Shown here: in pieces, positions 55,028 through 64,000 of the stretch
Numbering within the stretch: the first letter of the stretch is position 1
Layout of the letters: each line of letters opens with the position of its first letter
Assembly (NCBI GenBank): GCA_028622995.1
Contig: JAJQJQ010000004.1
Location: 8,742,001-8,806,000, forward strand
Direction of reading: 5' to 3'
Source: Panagrolaimus kolymaensis
Taxonomy: Eukaryota; Nematoda; Chromadorea; Rhabditida; Panagrolaimidae
Length of the DNA: 64,000 nt
Notes under the pieces: generated by a model
Databases searched by the model: none
What the model was told of the DNA's origin: nothing
The model's input: the letters and a program-made list of their open reading frames with translations, nothing else
Made by a program: the position numbers and the translations under genes

Positions 55028-58000
55028 TTATTTTTTCATTTCAATTTTAACATTTCCCTTAAATTTTAAATAAGTTTCTTCATCCATAATTGTAACCCAT
55101 TCTTGAAGGGCTGCATATGCTTCAGCTTGAGGGATACATCGTTTTAGCCTTTCAACTTCTTCCATTTTAGGATTTTCACAAATTGTTAAACAATTTATTG
55201 GATTTTCTCGTTTCACGCAATCCCATTTAATATTGAATGAAGCTGAAAATGGATTGGTTGTTTCATCACCATTGGGGTTTCCAGTCTTTGCAAAATTTGT
55301 AAAAAATGTTGCTAAAAGTGTTGTAACTTTTTTATCGGCTTCAGTTCGAGTGAAAGGAAGAACGTAATAATTTACATCAAAAAGTGATGTTATTTCCGCG
55401 GCATGCGTTGCGCCTGAAACAAATAATTTTTTTTAATTTAAAAGAAAACCTTCTTTGTTTATTAATTTTCAATTTAATAATACATATATAAAAATAATTG
55501 TGTTTTCTTTAAGACATCAAAATTATTTATGCCATTCATATGGATATTCTTTTAAAACCCTTTCTTTCAAATAATCAGTTAAATTTTATTTAGAAAAATT
55601 TTTCTTTAATTTGTCGCCGCTTGGCTTATCAATTTGATTCTTCAGGGTGCAGTTTTATTTTGAAATCATTTTTCTTACTCACCAAGGGAAATATTATATT
55701 TCAGTTTTTTTCCTTCACAAAACATGATAACATTCAGTTTTTTTTAACATTCAAAAAAGTAGCAATTTTTAGATTTTTTTTTTTTAAATACTCAAGTAAA
55801 ACAAAACATTCATTGTGCATTAATATAACGCAGTTAAAATAAGTAAAAAAACAAAACACGCTAAATTTTAGTATTTTTTTTTGGAAATTTATAAAATAAA
55901 TTGTTTTTTCAGTTTTAAATTTCAAAAAAATTTTCGTTTAGCCCCGCAACACCAGAAGCAGTTTAATTCTTTTGAATTTTTTTTGGAAAGAAGATGAAAT
56001 TTTTAATCTTCATAAAGAAATTGCAGTTTTGAATAATTAAAAAAATATTTTGACCCTGAATTTGAAGGTGTTTTTAGAAATTGTTCTTCTCACCCCCAAG
56101 TTTTATCAGTTTGCAGTTTTATGATCTTTTATTTAATATGATACCGAATCTTTTTCTATGGACAGTTTTTTTTATCGAAATGTTTTTCTAAATGATTGAA
56201 TCCTTTCTTATATATGTTTTTTATTCTACCAAAATAAAATCCATATGTGTTAATTTATCGCAGTTTTCAATTTTTGTACCAAAATGTACCAAAATTTATT
56301 GTTCGTATACAGTTTAGCTCAATATTTAATAGAAGTTCATAAAAATTACTATTAATATTATCTGTTTACAGTTATAATTTTACTTTTTTTATTTAATTTT
56401 TTTGCTTTGATTAGGTAGTCGCGAAAATTAAACCGGCTAAATAAACATAAATCAGTTTTTTATTTCCAAAATATTAAAATTAGAATTTGTCCAAATTTGG
56501 GATAACATAAAACAATTTAAATAATAATAAATTTCGTGATTTCAATTTAAAATAAATATTTTAAATGCCTTACCTTTCTTTGGTAAATAAAACCTTATTC
56601 CCAACATCGCCTGCCAATTATAATGAACAAAATTAAATGCATACACTTTTGAGCCCTTTTGCAAAGATTTTTGAATAAAATTATACATTGGAATTGTATT
56701 TATTAAATCACTGCTTATCTGTTAAAAAAAAAGCTTCAATTTCTCATGCTACAGTTTAAAGTAAAAAAAACTTACAGCCACGGCAGTGTCAATTAAATCC
56801 TTTTTATTTTTTACTTGACCTTCGCTAATTCCATATAAATTTTCCCATTTTTGATATGTAAGGGCAGTTTTACTTTTATCTGATATTTGATCCAATTGTT
56901 GAAGTACAGTCTTTGTTCGATCACAAAAAAATTGCATCAATTTTTTGTTGATTTTTACTTGGCCAATTGAAACTAAAAAAAATCGAAATTTTAAAGTGAC
57001 CAGTTTGAAAAGAAACAATATCATCGAAGTACAGTTTTAAAATTTTCTATTCTGGCTAAATTATTACAATTTATTTTGATGATTAGGATGAAGCAGTTTT
57101 ATAATGAATAAAATTTTTATTATTACCCAAAAAAAATAAACAAAAATGTTAGAACCTTGTAAATCCCATCCAATTAACAAGCTACAGTTTTAATTCAAAA
57201 ATATAATTAAATAAAAATTTCTGTTATTTTTGTTCTCGAAAAAAGGTTTACGTTTTTGTTTTTTTAGGCAAACGAATTTTCACCCAGTTTTTTTTAAAAC
57301 TTATTAAAGTTGTTAATGAAAGCTAAGGCTTACACAATAATACAAAGATACCCAGTTACTCTTATCCCTATTGCTATTGAATTTTTAATTTATTCAGTTA
57401 ATTGATAAATATGAAAAAACCGTTTATTTATACAGTTTTTTTAAATATTTTTTCTTTCTCATCTTGCTTTTTTTTAAAGTCTTACTTAAAATTACAGTTA
57501 TTAAAATCCACACAACAATCAATAAAAAAATTTACATTACAGTTACTTTCTCTCCCATATAACTTAAATTTTAAAATCTCAGTTTGTTGTTCAAAAATAA
57601 AAAACGCATAGTAAGGTTTTCAGTTTTTTTTATTATTTAAAGCTTCTTTTTGTTCATTTTTTATTTTCCTTCCACTTTCAATTTTTTTGACAGTTTTTTT
57701 CTTCTTTTTTTGAACGTTGCCTTTGTTGGTTTCCATCAATTTTTACTACAATCAGTTTTTTGATTGTTTCTTTTTCTTTACTTTTTTCTATTTCTAGCCC
57801 CACCTTCTCAGACAAATGCAGTTTAGATAAAAATATTTGAAAAAGGCCATTGTTAGAATCCAACGACATCGGAATCCGCCAGTTTAAAAAAAAGACTTAC
57901 TAAAAAGCAAAGATTCAAATTCAGTTTCTCCAACAATAATTTTCTTTTTTGGAGCTTCGTCTCGAAGTTCACTCAAATTTTTTGGGAAAAAATCCCCATC

Positions 58001-61000
58001 AATCGATGGACTCACAAAAAGTTGAACGGATTCAATTAAATCTTTTCGAAATAACATCGTTGCACCCAAATTATTTGCAGGTTGATTTCTTAAATATTCC
58101 ATTAAAGCTTTATTATCTTCTTTAGTCCATTTTGCTCCATCGTTAGGTTTTTGAAACCCTAATTCCATGGCGCGTTCGCGACAATTTTTTGCTACTCTGC
58201 ATCGAGGTGACATAGCCCAAATGCATTCAGAATTTCCACCCATTATAATTATTTTATCAAATAAATCTGAAAATTTACTATTTTGATATTTGCCACAGTT
58301 TAATTTATAACTATTTGAATATTTTTTTATGTAAAAATTTTAAAAAATTCTTCCAAATATCTTTTTAAAAAAAGATTTTGAGTCTGCAGTTTAGTTTAAA
58401 AAAAAAAAAGATTTTTTCTTCTGAATTGGAATTATTAAAACTAAAATTAATGCTCGCCTTCATAATTTTATTTTTTGCACATCCACAATATTCTCACGCA
58501 CGACAGTTTAATTTATTTGTACCATAAATTTTTTGAAGAAGAAAAAATCGATCAACGAAAGTCGTGCACAGTTTTTTATTCAAACTTTTAATGTGTTTTT
58601 ACTCTAAAATTTCTAATAAGAGAAACGAAAAAAAATATAAGAATTTTTTTGCCAGAATTAACCAATTTTTTAGCGGCGAGTAGCACTTTGCGAACTTATA
58701 AAAACAAAATCTTTTAAGATGATGTTATTAGTCTTTTTCTCCGTTTTTTTTATTAATCTTGTAACAAGGGTTTTTTAGACTAATATTAAATTGCTTAGTT
58801 TAAAATCCTAATATTCAAAAAAACAGTTTTTAAATGTACCAAAAATGCGCCTGTTTTGTAAAAGAAATTTTTTTGTCACAGTTTAAACCAACTTTTTTCT
58901 TAACTACCGCCTCAAAAATAAAAATACAAATTAAATTTTATATTTTGATGCATATTTTTTGGCTTTTATCAAAACGGAAAGCAAATTTTCAGTTTTTTCG
59001 CTCACTATTTTTTTCTATCATTTCAGTTAAATTCAAATAAATTTCTTATGCAAATTTTCCACAAAATTTTATTACCTCTCGTATATGGCGAAAGCGCCAA
59101 TAAATCCACTGAAACTCCACCAGCTGATTGTCCCATTAAAGTAATATTATTCGGATCACCTTTAAAATTGGCTATATTTTTTTTAATAAATTTCAAAGCC
59201 ATGCATTGATCCCATATTCCATAGTTGCCTGTTGCAATTTCATCATCAGTAGTAAAAAATCCCAAAATACCAAGTCTATATTCAATGGTAACAAAAATAA
59301 CGTCGTTTGAAATAATGTTGCTGAAATTTAAGGGCAAATGATTTGTGTTTTAAACGCAGTTTAAAAAAAGTAAATTTGAATTTTATTGCGCAGTTTAAAT
59401 AATTAATTTAGAAATCCAAAAAAATCTAAAAGTTCGCAGTTATCAAAAAAAAAAGCAAAAATTAAAAAGGATTTTCGAATAATTTATATTCTTAAATTCT
59501 TTTCGCATTAAAATGCCTGGTCAATTCACCACAGTTTTTTTTATTAATTTTTTATTTAAAAATGATTGAGTAACCTAAATACCCAAACTTATGTAATTGA
59601 TGGCAGTTTTTATTACTTAAGTTTTTTAACTTCCCAAAAAGATACAGTTTTTATATATTTCTAGGGATAGCTGGAAATTCTAAAATTTAACCAACTTCAT
59701 AATGTTTTCGTAAAATAAAAAGTTTAAAGCTGTAATTATGAATTGGAGTTTTAAATTTTAATAAAAAAATACTTATACACTGTCACACCCAGTTTTATTT
59801 TTTATATTCAATTAACTCATTTATTTGACTTCATATCATAAATGGCACTGATTTACAGTTTTTAATATATTTCTAAAATGAATTTTTTTTATGTTTATTC
59901 GCTTTTTTTAGACACCAAAATTTTTGGTTTTGAATTGTAACATACAGTTTTGAATTTTTGACAACAGTTTTTTTTTCACCTAAAAATGAGTAACATGGAA
60001 AGCTAACATTTACGAAACTCATTTTAAATGATAAGACAAAAAATTCGTGACCTCAGTTTAAAAATAAATATTTTAAATGCCTTATTGGAATCTTTGATAA
60101 ATATAGCAGTGTTACATATTTTCTTTTTTATCGCCTCCGCCTCCGCCTCCGCCTCCGGAGGCGGAGGCGGACGCGTTGGAGGCGCCTCCAGGTCGCCTCC
60201 AGCAAGAATTTTTCCAAACCATTTAAATACAGTAAAAATAAGTGTTTTTTGAGCTTAAAAAGGTATTTTAGCTACTAAAATAAAATAGGTATGCATCAAT
60301 CAAGTAATTTTTGGTTTTTTATAATTTTTTCGGAGTTTTTTATTATTGGTATAATAGCTTAAAATGGTAATAAATCTTTTTTGAGTACATAATTTTGATA
60401 AACGAAATTGTTTTTAAGATAAATAATGTACAAATGAGTGATTTTAGGCAAATTTATCTTAATTTTTTAATTAAAATCTTGGCTGGAGGTTCGGAGGCGG
60501 AGGCGGAGGTGCGCCTCCGCCTCCAGCACATCGCCTCCGCCTCCGCCTCCACCTCCGGAGGCGGAGGCGCCTCCGGAGGCGATGGAGGCGCCTCCGGAGG
60601 TGGAGGCGTGTAACACTGAAATATAGAATATTATTGCGTTGATAGGTGTATCAACAGTTTTTATTTAAGAAACTTGAGAAAGTTTCCATAGAACTTAAAT
60701 AAAGCCAGTTTTTAGCCAAAATATTTTTTAATAAACAGTTAAAATTTTTTGATTTATAATTTTCTTCCAGAGCTCTCCAACTTTGCACCGATTGGGTATT
60801 CAGGCAATAAATCTCAGTTTTATGTTTTTGAAAAATTTGAAATTAAAAGCTTTCCTGCTTTGCTTTTAGTTTAAAATTAGACATTCATGTAAAAATAATG
60901 AAAAAATAGTTTTTCTTTGTGAATTTGTAATTCACTTTTTTATTTCCTCCTAAAAAGTTTTACAGTGACAGTTTTATTCTCTTAAAAATATCCCAAATTT

Positions 61001-62382
61001 TCAATGAATCAAAAAAAAACTAACTTGCAAACATTTTCATATTTTATTCTTGCAGCTGATTCCATAACAAACCCCCCTCCATGAATATAAACCATCACTG
61101 GGAAACCTTTCGATGAAGATGGTGGATTCCAATTAGGCATCATAATATTTAAATATAAACAATCTTCGCCTTTACCCACGCCCGTTTGAATTCCATCCCA
61201 ACAATAATCATTTTGAATTGGACGAGATTTATATTTAATTGTTGGTTTGGTTTTGGGATGCCAAGAATCAGCGGGTTGGGGTTTCTGAAAAATATATATT
61301 ATTCTTTTTTAAAAATGTATTTTTTGAACACAGTTAAAACTTTATTAGAAAAATAAATGATGTCAGCGTTTTATTAATAAAATAATCCTTAAAAGATTGT
61401 TCAAATAAATTTTATTCATTTTTTTTTAAAAAATCAAGTTTTTTTTTCAAATTTTACTTATTTTTTTTCCTATTTATTTAATAATTCCAGTTTTACTGAA
61501 CTAAAATAAAACGACTCATGACAGTTTTTTAGTACAAAAAAATGAAAAAATTTCGCAAAACTGTTGCACCAGTTTTTTTATAACAAATAAACCTATATTT
61601 TTATGGATATTAAATTTTTATATTATTTGAAACGATAGTTGTTAGTTACAGAAGCGCAAACATTTGATATGACAGTTTAAAAATGATAAAAAAAATATCA
61701 CAGAAATTTATCACTAACTAAATTAATTTTTTTTTAACTTTTTACATTAAAAAAATTCTTGTCCACCTATTTTAAATATACCCAGTTTAATTTGTTAATT
61801 TATGTGAAAATTTAATAGGAGTTTTAAAAAATAAAAAAATACAAAAACATTTCGAAAAACGTAGAACTAATTTATTTACGTTCAGTTTTAAAAAAGATTT
61901 TTTCTCGTGGCTTTTCTTACTTAGATAACTACAGTTTTTATATTTTAGACTAACAAATAAAATGCCGATTGTTTAAGTTCAATCGTTTTTAACATTAAAT
62001 ACACAATTTGAATATTGCAGTTTTAATATTTAATAGTTTTTTTCTTTAATTATGACCTTAGCGGAAATTAATAAAAACCTTTTCCGCCTACAAACGAGCT
62101 TGTCAGTTTTTAATACCAAATTTTTTATATTTTCGTGTACCTTTAAAATTAAAGAAAATGTCTGTTTTTTCGCAATTTTTACAATGCAGTTTAAAAAAAG
62201 TCGCTTACCTCAAATCTTAAATTCCCAATAGGAGGTTTAGCAAATGGAATACCCAAATACACATCAGCTACTCTTTCATCCGTTAAAACAAAATGTTTTC
62301 CTTGAATTCTTCCATATTCAATATCTATTTCAGGACGAGGATAAATATTATTTGATGATTTACATGAAAGTGCTGAACCCAT
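55028..62382 (-). CDS. Carboxylesterase/cholinesterase-like, gene 1 (7 exons, 590 aa)
   Basis: Exons 62209-62382, 61025-61284, 59076-59320, 57901-58266, 56776-56972, 56574-56718 and 55028-55413 join in frame. Motifs: YLGIPFAKPPIGNLRFE, oxyanion hole IHGGGF, nucleophile Ser about 210 in GQSAGG (Gln replaces the usual Glu), acid Glu in VGETEFES, His in GATHAAEI. No signal peptide. Instead the protein starts MGSALSCKSS, a good N-myristoylation context (Gly2, Ser6) with a neighbouring Cys7 that could be palmitoylated, so it may sit on the cytosolic face of membranes. The most diverged of the four genes, with the longest introns (up to about 1.7 kb), one of which contains a hAT MITE. The last exon adds a Cys-rich C-terminal region (CVKRENPINCLTICENP). 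Confidence 0.9.
60107..60618. mobile_element. hAT-type MITE, 512 bp, in an intron of esterase gene 1
   Basis: Ends CAGTGTTACA...TGTAACACTG with 8-bp duplications AAATATAG at 60099-60106 and 60619-60626. Both ends carry GC-rich hexamer tracts (GCCTCC)n/(GGAGGC)n arranged as palindromes, in sharp contrast to the A/T-rich surroundings. The middle is plain A/T-rich sequence. No transposase. It lies in the intron between exons 2 and 3 of gene 1, and the frames read across the tracts are glycine/serine repeats, not genes. Confidence 0.95.
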
Positions 62383-64000
62383 TTGTAAAAATTAATATAA
62401 AAAGTAAATAAAATTTAATAAAGAAAAATCTCTAAAAAGATGATGACTCAGTTTACAAAAAAATAAATAATTAAAGCTTTTTTAAAATAAAAGAATTAAG
62501 TTTTTTTGTTATTAATCATTAAAAAACATTGTTTGTCGTAGTTATTGGACTCTTCAAGTTTTATGTTTATAAGCGTTGTTATTGTTGTCATTGGTTACGA
62601 AGAAAGAGGAAAAGGAACTTTTTCGAGAAAGAGAGAAAAAAAAAGTAAAAACATTCAGGCAAATTCATAAAAAAACTTTTTTTATTTTAAATGCATGGTT
62701 GTATAATTTTGTTTAAAAGAAAAACTTTAAAAAATCTTAAATTTTTTTGGTAGAGTTAGCTATTACAGTTTTTACAATCCAGAAACTTAGAAGGAAGAAC
62801 CACAGTTAATTTTTTTTGAAAATAAAAAAAGCCCATAAAAAGTATGATTAAAATAATTATTTAAAAAAAAGTAAAATTTAAAAAAGAAATCAAAGACAGG
62901 CTCATTTAATCATTAGTTAATAAATATAATTTTCTGAATGGTTCAGCTGTCTAAAAGATAAATAAATCCGTTAATGAAATTTATACTGTAGTTAATTTTC
63001 ACATTATCATTGTGAGTAATGATGAGCAAAAGCCTTTTTAAAAATCCTAGAATGTTATTAGCCCGCAGTTTATTACATTTCCACAAACAATGAAAAGAAA
63101 TTTTTTATTTTTTGTATATTTTTGGTATTTATTTTTCATTTGTTCAGTTTTTTTTAAACTTTTATATTTGCTTTTTCACAATCTTAATATTTTTGAAAAA
63201 TGCTTTTTGGGGCCTGTACACAAAAAATGTATGCATTCGAGACAATCGTCATTAAAAAAAATTATACGTGTGTTAAAAAAAATGTGATTCATGAAAGGCT
63301 TTTTTAATTATTTTATTTAAAGAACAAAGAAGAAAAAATTTCTGCGATTGACATTTTTTTTCTTGCTCTGGAACTCATTTATGAAAAAGACAGTTTTTTT
63401 ACATAATTCTTAAAAATAGACTTTAAAACAAAAGCAAAAAAGCAGTTAAGCTTTTCTGTTGTTGCAGTTTAATGAAACATATTTAAAATTTTTAAGCCTC
63501 TCATCATTTTTATTTTTACACTTTACTCGAAGTTGCTTGGTTTTTACATGGATTCATTAGTTTCTTTTTTTTTCATAAATACCCACTTTCTTGGAAAGAT
63601 TTTTCGGTTTCTTCAAAAAGTAATCATCCAAGAAAAATAAGCCAAGTCAATTGATTCCTTTGCTTTTTTCCATCTTTTTTTTATTGCTTTTTTTTTGCCA
63701 TGGTTTTATTTTTTCGTTAAAAAAAATGTGAAAATAAAAAATGAAACGGCAAAGAAACAACAAACACTCGAAATTCATTTTCCAACCACCAAAGCCAAAA
63801 AAAGAAGAGTAAACCGTCATCTTTTTTTTCTTCACCAACAATTTTTTTTTAAAGAAGCAAGTAACTCTAGAAAATAAAAATAAAAAAAAGAGGTGCAAAA
63901 AAGGAAGGAAGGAAGGAAAAGATGATGAGAAAAGGAGTTAAGAAAAGGAAAAAAAAGAAGACTTCTTCTTCTCCATATTTTATTTACTCCACTCTTCTTC
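62383..64000. other. Upstream region of esterase gene 1; end of window
   Basis: No gene seen. The CAGTTT motif continues to about 63465 and then stops. The last 500 bp are T-, A- and GGAA-rich low-complexity sequence (GGAAGGAAGGAAGG at about 63901). Confidence 0.4.

Larger units (their letters stand above)
38860..63470 (+). repeat. Dispersed CAGTTT/CAGTTA motif field in esterase introns and spacers
   Basis: On the plus strand CAGTTT or CAGTTA recurs every 40-130 bp throughout non-coding DNA. In 41801-42960 I count 13 CAGTTT and 3 CAGTTA, where base composition predicts about 0.3-0.4 CAGTTT. The motif is essentially absent from coding exons (e.g. none in 48446-49277) and from the hAT MITE at 60107-60618. 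It is rare before 38.6 kb (three weak hits in the 6.5-kb Rab intron). The reverse complement AAACTG is uncommon. Typical context is 18-24 nt of mixed sequence, then CAGTTT, then 15-35 nt of only A and T. Examples of the preceding tags are near 41375, 45250, 47020, 55950, 58490 and 58550. Function unknown. Confidence 0.85.

Noticed and set aside
60028..60613. Glycine/alanine/serine-repeat ORFs at 60.0-60.6 kb
   Set aside because: They read through the GCCTCC repeat tracts of a hAT MITE inside an intron.
38860..63470. Caenorhabditis-type piRNA promoter motif CTGTTTCA
   Set aside because: The recurring motif is CAGTTT/CAGTTA, not CTGTTTCA. I also found no fixed 40-nt spacing to a T-starting 21-mer, so I report only a layout resemblance.
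38860..63470. CAGTTT as multiple 3' splice sites (CAG acceptors) on the plus strand
   Set aside because: There is no pyrimidine tract before most CAGs and no plus-strand coding exons follow. The genes here are on the minus strand.

Overview
The window is eukaryotic, about three quarters A+T, and looks like nematode DNA. The grounds are protein genes with several very small introns (about 43-66 bp) that end in T-rich TTTTAG or TTTCAG acceptors, two nuclear tRNA genes, a Maverick/Polinton element, a Helitron, several short DNA transposons, and a tandem family of cholinesterase-type carboxylesterases. The nematode assignment is an inference. I cannot name the species.

Layout. 1-2425 is a 941-bp tandem repeat (2.6 copies) with a tRNA-like segment in each unit. 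2667-9526 (minus) is a nearly complete Helitron: Rep ORF with two Ulp1-like domains, one frameshift, then a Pif1-type helicase. 9815-10738 is a 54/56-bp minisatellite. 11090-11465 is a lone relative of the 941-bp repeat. 11483-16378 is a compact Maverick with about 100-bp terminal inverted repeats (TIRs) and a 5-bp target duplication. It holds a protease, a capsid-like fragment and a protein-primed DNA polymerase gene broken by a 293-bp hAT MITE.

16497-22092 holds two tandem paralogous genes (614 and 642 aa after splicing) for degenerate, internally duplicated Hsp70-like proteins that have lost the ATP-binding signatures. 22193-23524 (minus) is an F-box-like/membrane protein. Then come tRNA-Trp(CCA), an 811-bp hAT relic, a Rab8/10-like GTPase with a 6.5-kb first intron containing a 1.58-kb inverted-repeat element, a four-pass membrane protein and tRNA-Leu(AAG).

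38609-62382 (minus) is a cluster of four carboxylesterase genes. I assembled their exons by hand and all join in frame (562, 570, 568 and 590 aa). Two are recent duplicates. One lacks a signal peptide and carries a possible N-myristoylation site.

Most unusual signal. From about 38.86 to 63.47 kb, only in introns and spacers of the esterase cluster, the plus strand carries CAGTTT/CAGTTA every 40-130 bp. That is tens of times the chance rate, and the reverse complement is rare. Each motif tends to follow about 20 nt of mixed-composition sequence and to precede an A/T-only stretch. This looks like hundreds of small repeated modules. It is reminiscent in layout, but not in exact motif, of nematode piRNA (21U-RNA) loci. 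A second unusual system is the pair of double pseudo-Hsp70 genes.
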